From positions 1 to 35,509 of the forward strand of contig NZ_JAANNB010000013.1 in NCBI RefSeq assembly GCF_011603975.1: a stretch of 35,509 nt of DNA, in the 5' to 3' direction. Positions within the stretch are counted from its first letter, which is position 1; every line of letters starts with the position of its first letter. This document shows positions 16,781 to 23,253 of the stretch, in pieces. Position numbers and translations under genes: made by a program. Origin of the DNA: Cellulomonas sp. IC4_254 (GTDB lineage: Bacteria > Actinomycetota > Actinomycetes > Actinomycetales > Cellulomonadaceae). The notes beneath the pieces are model-generated. The model saw nothing but the letters and a program-made list of their open reading frames with translations, did no database searches and was not told where the DNA came from.

Positions 16781-18019
16781 GTGACCAGCACGACCGATCG
16801 GCAGGCGGTGCGGCGCGGCCGCGTGCTGCCCCTGGTCGGCCCCGCGTTCGTCGCGGCGATCGCCTACGTCGACCCCGGGAACGTCGCGGCGAACCTGACC
16901 GCGGGCGCGCGGTACGGCTACCTGCTGCTGTGGGTCCTGGTCGGGGCGAACGCCATGGCGGTGCTCGTGCAGTACCAGTCGGCCAAGCTCGGCATCGTCA
17001 CCGGCGACTCGCTCCCGGGCGTCCTCGGGCAGCGGCTGCGCCGGCGCTCGCGGCTCGCGTACTGGGCGCAGGCCGAGGTGGTCGCGGCGGCCACCGACAT
17101 CGCCGAGGTCGTCGGCGGTGCGATCGCGCTGAACCTGCTGTTCGGGCTGCCGCTGGTGCTCGGCGGGCTGATCGTCGGCGGGGTCTCGATGCTGCTGCTC
17201 GCGACGCAGAACCGGTACGGGCAGCGGCGGTTCGAGGCCGTCGTCGTCGGCCTGCTGCTGGTGATCGTCGTCGGGTTCCTCGCGGGGCTGGTCCTCGGGC
17301 CGCCGGACCCGGGCGAGATGCTCGGCGGGCTCGTCCCGCGGTTCGCGGGCACGGACTCGGTGCTGCTCGCGGCGTCGATGCTCGGCGCGACGGTCATGCC
17401 GCACGCCATCTACGTGCACTCCGCGCTGAGCCGGGACCGGTTCGGCCGGGTGCCCGACGAGGGCGCGCGGTCCGGCCTGCTGCGCGCGACGCGGTGGGAC
17501 GTCGGCGCCGCGCTCACGCTCGCCGGGACGGTCAACATCGGCCTGCTCCTGCTCGCGGCCGCGAACCTGCGCGGCGTCGAGGGCACCGACACCATCGAGG
17601 GCGCGCACGCGGCGATCAGCAGCGCCCTGGGCCCGGTGGTCGGCGTGGTGTTCGCGGTCGGGCTGCTCGCGTCGGGCCTCGCGTCGACGTCGGTCGGCTG
17701 CTACGCCGGCGCCGCCGTCATGGAGGGCCTCATCCACCGGCGGATCCCGCTGCTGGTCCGGCGGTCGATCACGCTGGTCCCGGCGCTGGTGCTGCTCGCG
17801 GTGGGCGCGGACCCGACCTGGACGCTGGTGGTGAGCCAGGTGGTGCTGAGCTTCGGCATCCCGTTCGCCGTGATCCCGCTGGTGCGCCTCAACCGCGACC
17901 GGTCCCTGATGGGCCCGCACGCCAACGGCCCCCGGCTGCAGGCGGTGCTGGTCGTCGTCGTCGCCCTGGTCGTCGCCCTCAACCTGGCCCTGGTGACCCT
18001 CCTGGCCCTGGGCCACTGA
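16781..18019 (+). CDS. mntH: Nramp family divalent metal (Mn2+/Fe2+) transporter
   Basis: This 412-residue membrane protein has 11 or so hydrophobic segments and both Nramp signatures: DPGN (residues 31-34, TM1, metal-binding Asp31 and Asn34) and MPH (206-208, TM6) in LGATVMPHAIYVHSAL. It imports Mn2+ or related divalent metals with protons. The family length is usually 400-440 residues, so it is complete. It starts at a GTG 7 bases after GGAGGT. It stands alone, with two identical-arm dyad operators around its promoter and a long hairpin downstream. Manganese preference is suggested only by the family's bacterial members. The regulator is not encoded obviously next to it; the nearby TetR has a different operator. 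Confidence 0.93.
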   Translation: MTSTTDRQAVRRGRVLPLVGPAFVAAIAYVDPGNVAANLTAGARYGYLLLWVLVGANAMAVLVQYQSAKLGIVTGDSLPGVLGQRLRRRSRLAYWAQAEVVAAATDIAEVVGGAIALNLLFGLPLVLGGLIVGGVSMLLLATQNRYGQRRFEAVVVGLLLVIVVGFLAGLVLGPPDPGEMLGGLVPRFAGTDSVLLAASMLGATVMPHAIYVHSALSRDRFGRVPDEGARSGLLRATRWDVGAALTLAGTVNIGLLLLAAANLRGVEGTDTIEGAHAAISSALGPVVGVVFAVGLLASGLASTSVGCYAGAAVMEGLIHRRIPLLVRRSITLVPALVLLAVGADPTWTLVVSQVVLSFGIPFAVIPLVRLNRDRSLMGPHANGPRLQAVLVVVVALVVALNLALVTLLALGH

Positions 18020-18076
18020 CGAATTCCGTAGCGTCGCTCCACATTCCTTACCCGCACTCTGACCAGCGCAGATCCG

Positions 18077-18136
18077 CCGAGCGGGCGGCAGATGTCCCTT
18101 CCCGTGCCCCCGAGGGGACATCTGCTGCCCGCTCGG
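18077..18136. terminator. Very long (22-bp) intergenic hairpin after mntH
   Basis: The arm at 18077-18098 begins CCGAGCGGGC and ends GATGTCCC; the arm at 18115-18136 is its reverse complement except at one position, which would be a G-U pair in RNA. The loop is 16 bases. No T-tract follows. The stem lies 57 bp after the mntH stop and 70 bp before tetR, so it can serve as a T-less terminator or as a dispersed palindromic element. Confidence 0.6.
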
Positions 18137-18156
18137 AGAGGGAGGGTCGGGGTTGT

Positions 18157-18175
18157 CGGAGTGGCGCTACCGGAA
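18157..18175 (+). repeat. Copy 2 of a 19-bp intergenic motif (CGGAGTGgCGCTACCGGAA)
   Basis: It matches 15865-15883 at 18 of 19 positions. Its right half, CGCTACCGGA, together with TCCGTAGCG at 18179-18187, forms a near-palindrome around AGGAA, so it may also belong to the tetR operator cluster. Confidence 0.6.
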
Positions 18176-18180
18176 GGAAT

Positions 18181-18197
18181 CCGTAGCGCTGCTACGG
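18181..18197. promoter_or_regulatory. Autoregulatory operator and promoter of the tetR gene
   Basis: CCGTAGC-GCT-GCTACGG is a perfect 7-bp dyad whose right arm contains the -10 hexamer TACGGT (18192-18197). Seven bases later the GTG at 18206 begins. A bound dimer would block the promoter, the usual TetR autoregulation. A half-site TCCGTAGCG also occurs at 18025-18033, right after mntH. Confidence 0.7.
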
Positions 18198-18205
18198 TTA
18201 CGTGC

Positions 18206-18871
18206 GTGACCAGCAGCGACAGCGCGCCGCGCGACGGGCGGGCCGCCCGGGCCGCCGCCTCCCGCGGGCGGATCGCCGAGGCCGCGACCCGGCTGTTCCT
18301 CGCCGACGGCTACGGCCCGACGACGATCACCGCGATCGGCCGCGCCGCGGGCCTGGGCGTGCAGACCGTCTACTACTCCTACCCGTCCAAGTCGGACATC
18401 CTCGTCGGCTGCCTGGACCACGCCGTCGACGGCGCCGACCGCCGGGACGCCGCGCCGGACCTCGCCGACCAGCCCTGGGTCCGCGCCGTCGTCACCGAGC
18501 CGGACCCGGCCCGCCGGGTGTTCCTGCACGCGCGCGGCGCAGCCGAGCTGCTCGGCCGGGCCGCCGCGGTGCAGGACCTGGTCCGCGCGCACGCCGTCGG
18601 CGACCCCGTGCTGCACGCGGCGCAGGAGCGGGACGAGGCCCGCCGGCGGGGCGTGCACCGGCTGCTCGTCGAGGCGTGCGACCGCGACGGGGTGCTCCGG
18701 GCGGGGCTCGACTTCGAGCGGGCGACCGACGTCGTCGCGCTCGTCCTCGGGCCGGAGACCTGGAACGCGCTCGTGCGCCGGGGCGGGTGGAGCGCGCTCG
18801 CCTGGGCCCGGTGGGCGCACCGCACGCTCCTGGCGGACCTGGTGCCGTCCCGCTGGGACCCCGAGGCCTGA
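18206..18871 (+). CDS. TetR family transcriptional regulator
   Basis: This 221-residue protein has the TetR DNA-binding domain at its N-terminus: RGRIAEAATRLFLADGYGPTTITAIGRAAGLGVQTVYYSYPSK fragments at about residues 19-62, with the helix-turn-helix TTITAIGRAAGLGVQTVYY. The C-terminal ligand domain is Arg/Ala-rich and not recognisable, so the effector is unknown. The start is the GTG at 18206, set by the 7-base distance from the TACGGT -10 element; an open frame from 18092 runs through the operator and is not credible. The dyad over its promoter suggests autorepression. The next gene in the same direction (glutamine amidotransferase) begins 77 bp later and could be a target. Confidence 0.88.
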   Translation: MTSSDSAPRDGRAARAAASRGRIAEAATRLFLADGYGPTTITAIGRAAGLGVQTVYYSYPSKSDILVGCLDHAVDGADRRDAAPDLADQPWVRAVVTEPDPARRVFLHARGAAELLGRAAAVQDLVRAHAVGDPVLHAAQERDEARRRGVHRLLVEACDRDGVLRAGLDFERATDVVALVLGPETWNALVRRGGWSALAWARWAHRTLLADLVPSRWDPEA

Positions 18872-18898
18872 ACCACCTGCGAGGCGCCGGTGCACAGT

Positions 18899-18912
18899 GG
18901 CCCCGAGGGGCC
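18899..18912. terminator. Compact GC hairpin after tetR
   Basis: GGCCCC (18899-18904) and GGGGCC (18907-18912) are reverse complements two bases apart, so in RNA the stem would be 5 bp with a 4-base loop. It lies 27 bp after the tetR stop and 36 bp before the next start. It lacks a T-tract, so the call is weak. Confidence 0.3.
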
Positions 18913-18948
18913 GGCGACGGCGCGGGCCCACCCACGGGGGAGGCCGCC

Positions 18949-19788
18949 ATGTGCCGATGGCTCGCGTACACGGGATCGCCGGTGACGCTCGACGAGCTGC
19001 TCTACAAGCCGGAGAACTCGCTCGTGATGCAGAGCCGGCACAGCCGGCTGGGCGTCGAGCCCATGAACGGCGACGGGTTCGGCGTCGGCTGGTACGACGA
19101 CCACTCGCCGATCCCCGGGCTGTTCCGCAGCATCGAGCCGGCGTGGAGCGACCGGAACCTGCGCGAGCTGTCCCAGCACATCCGGTCCGGCATGGTCATC
19201 GCGCACATCCGCGCGACGACCGGGACCGCCGTGCAGCAGACCAACTGCCACCCGTTCCGGCACGGGCAGTGGCTGTTCGCGCACAACGGCGTGATCAACG
19301 GGTTCAGCACCCTGAAGCGCGACCTGCGCATGGCCGTGGACCCGGCGCTGTACCCGCTGATCGAGGGCTCCACCGACTCGGAGACGCTGTTCTACCTGGC
19401 GCTGACGTTCGGGCTGACCGACGACCCGCCCGCCGCCGTGGCCCGGGCGGTCGGGCTGATCGAGGACGTCGCGCTCCGGCACGGCGTCGCCTTCCCGGTG
19501 CAGGGGACGTTCGCGACGACGGACGGGCAGCGGCTGTGGACGTTCCGGTACTCGTCCGAGGGGCGGTCCAGGTCGCTGTTCCGGAACCGGGACGTCGCCG
19601 TGCTGCGGGCGCAGTACCCGGACAACCCGGTGCTGCACGGGCTGTCCGACGACACCCGGATCGTCGTCTCGGAGCCGCTCGGCGACCTCAAGGGCGCCTG
19701 GCTCGAGGTGCCGGAGAGCACCTGCCTGGTCGTCGAGGACGGGCGCGAGGAGCTGGTGCCCTTCGCGCCCGTCCTGACCACCGCGTGA
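18949..19788 (+). CDS. Class II glutamine amidotransferase (YafJ/EgtC-like)
   Basis: The 279-residue protein begins MCRW, which after Met removal exposes the N-terminal nucleophile Cys2 of class II (Ntn) glutaminase domains. Other hallmarks are MNGDGFGVGWY, IAHIRATTGTAVQQTNCHPF, WLFAHNGVING and EGSTDSETLF. The domain releases ammonia from glutamine for a partner reaction; single-domain members such as YafJ have no known acceptor, and EgtC instead cleaves a gamma-glutamyl bond in ergothioneine synthesis. No egt genes are near, so EgtC is not supported. The ATG start is forced by the Cys2 position and has GGGGGAGG upstream. It ends 3 bp from the convergent exporter permease gene. Confidence 0.9.
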   Translation: MCRWLAYTGSPVTLDELLYKPENSLVMQSRHSRLGVEPMNGDGFGVGWYDDHSPIPGLFRSIEPAWSDRNLRELSQHIRSGMVIAHIRATTGTAVQQTNCHPFRHGQWLFAHNGVINGFSTLKRDLRMAVDPALYPLIEGSTDSETLFYLALTFGLTDDPPAAVARAVGLIEDVALRHGVAFPVQGTFATTDGQRLWTFRYSSEGRSRSLFRNRDVAVLRAQYPDNPVLHGLSDDTRIVVSEPLGDLKGAWLEVPESTCLVVEDGREELVPFAPVLTTA

Positions 19789-19791
19789 GGC

Positions 19792-20568
19792 TCAGCCCAC
19801 CTTGCGCCGGTAGGCCCGCACGGCCAGCGCGTACGCCAGCGCGAGGATGCCGACCAGCCACCCGAGCGCGATCCACAGGTCCGCGCCGACCGGGTCGCCG
19901 GCGAACAGCGCGCGGATCGAGTCGACGACGGCCGTGACCGGCTGGTGCTCGGCGAACCACGCGACCGCGGTCGGCATCGAGTCCGTCGGCACGAACGCCG
20001 AGCTGATGAACGGCAGGAAGATCAGCGGGTAGGAGAACGCGCTCGCCCCGTCGACCGTCTTGGCGGACAGCCCCGCCAGCACCGCGATCCAGGTCAGCGT
20101 GAGCGTGAACAGGACCAGGATGCCGGCGACCGCCAGCCAGGCGAGGGCGGACGCCCCGGTGCGGAACCCCATGAGCAGGGCGATCCCGACCACCAGGACG
20201 ACCGACGTCAGGTTGGCGGCCATCGAGGTGAGCACGTGCGCCCACAGGACGCTCGGCCGGGCGATCGGCATGGACTGGAACCGCTCGACGATGCCGCCCT
20301 GCAGGTCGAGGAACAGCCGATACGCCGTGTACGCGACGCCCGAGGCGACCGTGATGAGCAGGATGCCCGGCAGCAGGTAGTCGACGTACGACGCGGTCGA
20401 CCCGCCGTGGATCGCCCCACCGAACACGTAGACGAACAGCAGCATCAGGGCGACCGGCGTGACGGCGGTCGTGATGATGGTGTCCGGGCTGCGCAGGATG
20501 TGCCGCAGCGACCGGTCGGTGAGGGCGACGGTGTCGCCGAGGACGTGGGTGGTGGCGGTGGCGCTCAT
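19792..20568 (-). CDS. ABC-2 type exporter permease (DrrB-like)
   Basis: This 258-residue protein has six hydrophobic segments and the ABC-2 family pattern of drug/antibiotic exporters: VALTDRSLRHILRSPDTII at the N-terminus, VDYLLPGILLITVASG, ERFQSMPIARPSVLWAHVL as the coupling loop, and FLPFISSAFVPTDSMPTAVAWFAEHQPVTAVVD near the end, the last typical of DrrB relatives. The ATG overlaps the stop of the ATPase gene by 4 bp. It is the last gene of the four-gene padR operon. The exported compound is not known. Confidence 0.9.
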   Translation of the reverse strand: MSATATTHVLGDTVALTDRSLRHILRSPDTIITTAVTPVALMLLFVYVFGGAIHGGSTASYVDYLLPGILLITVASGVAYTAYRLFLDLQGGIVERFQSMPIARPSVLWAHVLTSMAANLTSVVLVVGIALLMGFRTGASALAWLAVAGILVLFTLTLTWIAVLAGLSAKTVDGASAFSYPLIFLPFISSAFVPTDSMPTAVAWFAEHQPVTAVVDSIRALFAGDPVGADLWIALGWLVGILALAYALAVRAYRRKVG

Positions 20569-21365
20569 CGCGGGTCCTTCCCGGCCGGCGTGCTGCCGGC
20601 GCCGACGAGGGCGAGGAAGACGTCCTCGAGCGTGGGCTGCTTCTCGACGTACTCCACCCGGGCGGGCGGGAGCAGCCGCTTGAGCTCGGCGAGCGTGCCG
20701 TCCTGGATGATCGTCCCCTCGTGCAGGATGGCGATCCGGTCGGCGAGGCGCTCCGCCTCGTCCAGGTACTGCGTGGTGAGCAGGACGGTGGTGCCGCCGC
20801 CGGCCAGCTCCTCGACGGTCCGCCACACCTCGGCGCGGGCCTGCGGGTCGAGCCCGGTCGTCGGCTCGTCGAGGAAGATCACCGGCGGGTCGCCGATCAG
20901 GCTCATGGCGATGTCGAGCCGGCGCCGCATGCCGCCGGAGTAGGTCGACGCCCGGCGCCCGCCGGCCTCCGTGAGGGCGAACCGGTCGAGCAGCCGGTCG
21001 GCGACTCCGCCCGGGTCGGGCAGGTGCCGGAGCCGGGCGACGAGCCGGAGGTTCTCCCGCCCGGTGAGCATGCCGTCGACGGCCGCGAACTGGCCGGTGA
21101 GGCTGATCGACTGCCGGACCTCGGCGGCCTGCGCCACCACGTCGAACCCGTGGACGGTCGCCGCGCCCGCGTCGGGCTTCAGCAGCGTCGACAGGATGCG
21201 GACGAGGGTCGTCTTGCCGGCGCCGTTGGAGCCGAGCAGGGCGACGATCGTCCCGGGCGCCACCTCGAGGTCGACGCCCCGCAGCACCGCCAGGTCGCCG
21301 AACGACTTCTCGACGCCGCGGACGGCGACGGCCGGCGCGACCGCACCGGCGGCCCCGGCGCTCAT
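20565..21365 (-). CDS. ABC exporter ATP-binding protein (DrrA-like)
   Basis: The 266-residue ATPase has Walker A GSNGAGKT (45-52), Q-loop Gln92 in LTGQFAAVD, signature YSGGM (142-146), Walker B FLDEP (164-168), and LLTTQYLDEAE, in which Gln199 stands at the usual switch-His position, as is normal in DrrA-type daunorubicin-resistance ATPases. The C-terminal VEYVEKQPTLEDVFLAL matches the same subfamily. It energises export through the permease that overlaps it by 4 bp, and its own start overlaps the DUF1048 stop by 4 bp (ATGA). PadR, the first gene, probably represses the set. Confidence 0.93.
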   Translation of the reverse strand: MSAGAAGAVAPAVAVRGVEKSFGDLAVLRGVDLEVAPGTIVALLGSNGAGKTTLVRILSTLLKPDAGAATVHGFDVVAQAAEVRQSISLTGQFAAVDGMLTGRENLRLVARLRHLPDPGGVADRLLDRFALTEAGGRRASTYSGGMRRRLDIAMSLIGDPPVIFLDEPTTGLDPQARAEVWRTVEELAGGGTTVLLTTQYLDEAERLADRIAILHEGTIIQDGTLAELKRLLPPARVEYVEKQPTLEDVFLALVGAGSTPAGKDPR

Positions 21366-21730
21366 CGGGCGTCCCCCCGCTCGGCCTCGTCGATCGCCCG
21401 GGTCAGCCGGGCGCGCTCCTTGTCGATCCACCGGTCCCCGACGTACGCCTGCGCGAACGTCTCGGCGAACTCGACGGGGTCGTCGCCCACGACGTCGCGG
21501 ACCGGCGTGCCGTCGGTGGCGGCCCGCTCCCACAGGTCCGCGAGGTCCGTGAACATCGTGACCATCGTGTCGCCGTCCGTGACGCCGCCGGAGTACATGA
21601 GGTACCGGTGCGTGGCCTTCGCGGCGGTGCGGTAGGGCTCGGGCAGCGCCTTGAGCCGCGCCATGTCCTGCCGGTACTGCTTCTTCTGCTCGAGCGAGCC
21701 GGTGAGGGCCTCGATCCACTTCGCGACCAT
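21362..21730 (-). CDS. DUF1048 family protein
   Basis: This 122-residue soluble protein begins with KWIEALTGSLEQKKQYRQDMARLKALPEPYR and continues with a helical, acidic body, in line with DUF1048 proteins. Members are often encoded next to PadR regulators and ABC exporters, as here, but have no established function. The ATG follows the padR stop after 1 bp, and its stop overlaps the ATPase start by 4 bp, so all four genes are almost certainly one transcript. Confidence 0.88.
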   Translation of the reverse strand: MVAKWIEALTGSLEQKKQYRQDMARLKALPEPYRTAAKATHRYLMYSGGVTDGDTMVTMFTDLADLWERAATDGTPVRDVVGDDPVEFAETFAQAYVGDRWIDKERARLTRAIDEAERGDAR

Positions 21731-21731
21731 G

Positions 21732-22145
21732 TCAGTCGTCCCCTTCGGTGCGGTCGGTGGTGCGGTGGGTGGTGCCGGAGTCGGTGCTGGTGGTGCCGGT
21801 GCCGGTGCCGGTGCGGTCGGCGTGCGCGGCGCGGAGGTGCTCGATCCGCCCGGCCAGGAAGGCCCAGGTGGTCCAGAAGTCGTCGAGCTGGGCCCGGCCC
21901 GCGGCGTTGAGCGAGTAGACCTTGCGCGGCGGGCCCTTCTCGGACGGGACCTTCTCCACGTCGACGAACCCGCGCTGCTCGATGCGGACCAGGAGCGCGT
22001 ACACGGTGCCCTCGGCCAGGTCGGCGAACCCCTCGTCGCGGAGCTGCGCGGTGATCTCGTAGCCGTACGCCGGCCGCGCCTCGAGGATCGCGAGCACGAT
22101 CCCCTCGAGCGTGCCCTTGAGCATCTCGGTCATCTGGTTGGCCAT
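21732..22145 (-). CDS. PadR family transcriptional regulator
   Basis: The first ~95 of 137 residues are a PadR winged helix: LKGTLEGIVLAILEARPAYGYEI, DLAEGTVYALLVRIEQRGFVDVE and GPPRKVYSLNAAGRAQLDDF. The tail is low-complexity Thr/Gly/Ser/Asp, partly encoded by GGTGCC hexamer repeats on the plus strand, and is probably disordered. The ATG has an AGGAG site upstream. PadR proteins of this type repress drug-export operons and release DNA on binding a ligand; here it heads an exporter operon and faces a paired TACCGGTA operator in its own promoter. Confidence 0.92.
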   Translation of the reverse strand: MANQMTEMLKGTLEGIVLAILEARPAYGYEITAQLRDEGFADLAEGTVYALLVRIEQRGFVDVEKVPSEKGPPRKVYSLNAAGRAQLDDFWTTWAFLAGRIEHLRAAHADRTGTGTGTTSTDSGTTHRTTDRTEGDD

Positions 22146-22174
22146 CGGAGGCTCCTGTACTCGGTGTCGCTGAC

Positions 22175-22205
22175 TACCGGTACAACGTAACGCTAGGTAC
22201 CGGTA
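22175..22205. promoter_or_regulatory. Paired PadR operator, two TACCGGTA palindromes
   Basis: TACCGGTAC (22175-22183) and GTACCGGTA (22197-22205) form a perfect 9-bp inverted repeat with a 13-bp spacer; each arm contains the self-palindrome TACCGGTA, with centres 23 bp apart. One lies between the -35 and -10 of the padR promoter, the other just downstream of the -10. The location supports autorepression by PadR and perhaps control of the divergent AraC-type gene. Confidence 0.75.
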
Positions 22206-22213
22206 CTTGGCAA
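22185..22213 (-). promoter_or_regulatory. padR operon promoter
   Basis: On the minus strand TTGCCA (complement of 22208-22213) is followed after 17 bases by TTACGT (complement of 22185-22190), a good sigma70-type spacing. It is about 40 bp from the padR ATG and is interleaved with the TACCGGTA operators. Confidence 0.65.
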
Positions 22214-22308
22214 CACTGAATACTGGGCAATTCCTGATCGGATCGGGCCAGGATGATCGGGCGCTGCCGGGCGGGCGGCGACCAGGCTGGACCGCGGAAG
22301 GGAGCACC

Positions 22309-23178
22309 GTGATCGCCTCGCTCAACCGGCTCGTCGACCTCGTGGAGGACCGCCTCACCGAGGACCTCGACGTCACCGACCTCGCCGCTGCGCTCGGCAC
22401 GACCGAGTACCACCTGCGGCGGATGTTCTCGTCGCTGGCCGGGATGCCGCTGTCGGAGTACGTGCGCCGGCGGCGGATGACCGTCGCGGCCGCGGAGGTC
22501 GTCGCCGACCGGGGCGACCTGCTCGGCATCGCGGTGCGGTACGGCTACGGCTCGACCGAGGCGTTCGGCCGGGCGTTCCGCGCGGTGCACGGCGTCAGCC
22601 CGGGCGAGGCCCGGCGCGACGGCGGCCCCTTCCGGTCCCAACCCCGCCTCAGGTTCCGCCTGACCGTCGAAGGAGCAGCACCCATGGACGTCCGACTCGT
22701 CACCCGGCCCGGCTTCCGCCTCGCGGGCCACGCCGCCCGCGTCCCGCTCGCGCACGAGGGGGTCAACCCCGCGATCCAGCGGCACGTCGCCTCGCTCCCG
22801 CCCGAGGAGCACGCGCGGCTCAAGGCCCTGGGCGACGTCGAGCCCGCCGGGCTGCTCGCCGTCAGCGCGGACCTCGACCCCGACCGGCGGGAGGGGACCG
22901 ACCTGACCTACGTGCACGGCGTCGCCGTCTCGGACGCCGTCGAGGTGCCCGGCGACCTCGACGTCCTGTCGGTCGCCGCCGGGGCGTGGGCGGTGTTCCG
23001 CGCCGAGGGTCCCTACCCTGCGACGCTCCAGGCCGTCTGGGCGGCGACCGCGACGGACTGGTTCCCGTCCAACCCGTGGCGGCTGCGCCCCGGGCCGGAG
23101 GTGGTCGCGGTGCTCGACCGCGCCGACGACTTCAGCACCGCGACCGTGGAGCTCTGGCTGCCGGTCGAGCCGGCCTGA
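22309..23178 (+). CDS. AraC family regulator with GyrI-like effector domain
   Basis: The 289-residue protein has an N-terminal AraC/XylS DNA-binding domain with two helix-turn-helices: LDVTDLAAALGTTEYHLRRM and the C-terminal signature LLGIAVRYGYGSTEAFGRAF followed by VHGVSPGEARR. Residues ~125-289 are a GyrI-like small-molecule-binding domain, the arrangement of Rob/SoxS-like multidrug regulators such as those with C-terminal effector domains. The GTG start follows GGAAGGGAG; a TTG at 22207 in the same frame lies within the promoter and is rejected. It is divergent from the padR exporter operon, which it may help to control. Its ligand is unknown. Confidence 0.88.
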   Translation: MIASLNRLVDLVEDRLTEDLDVTDLAAALGTTEYHLRRMFSSLAGMPLSEYVRRRRMTVAAAEVVADRGDLLGIAVRYGYGSTEAFGRAFRAVHGVSPGEARRDGGPFRSQPRLRFRLTVEGAAPMDVRLVTRPGFRLAGHAARVPLAHEGVNPAIQRHVASLPPEEHARLKALGDVEPAGLLAVSADLDPDRREGTDLTYVHGVAVSDAVEVPGDLDVLSVAAGAWAVFRAEGPYPATLQAVWAATATDWFPSNPWRLRPGPEVVAVLDRADDFSTATVELWLPVEPA

Positions 23179-23189
23179 CGGCCGCCCGG

Positions 23190-23231
23190 GCACCGCGAGG
23201 GCGCATGAGAGCGCGTCAGCCCTCGCGGTGC
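23190..23231. terminator. 13-bp perfect hairpin between convergent genes
   Basis: GCACCGCGAGGGC (23190-23202) pairs perfectly with GCCCTCGCGGTGC (23219-23231) around a 16-base loop. It sits 12 bp after the AraC-type gene and 23 bp before the end of the convergent SDR gene, so it probably terminates both. No T-tract is present. Confidence 0.65.
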
Positions 23232-23253
23232 GGTGGCCGCCGTCGCGGTCAGG

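Noticed and set aside
18949-19788. Assignment of the class II amidotransferase as EgtC of ergothioneine synthesis
   Set aside because: No egtA, egtB or egtD neighbour is present, and the general YafJ-like pattern fits as well, so no gene symbol is given.
22207-22308. TTG start at 22207 for the AraC-type regulator
   Set aside because: The added residues show no AraC-domain similarity and the TTG lies at the edge of the padR operator/promoter. The GTG at 22309 has a ribosome-binding site.
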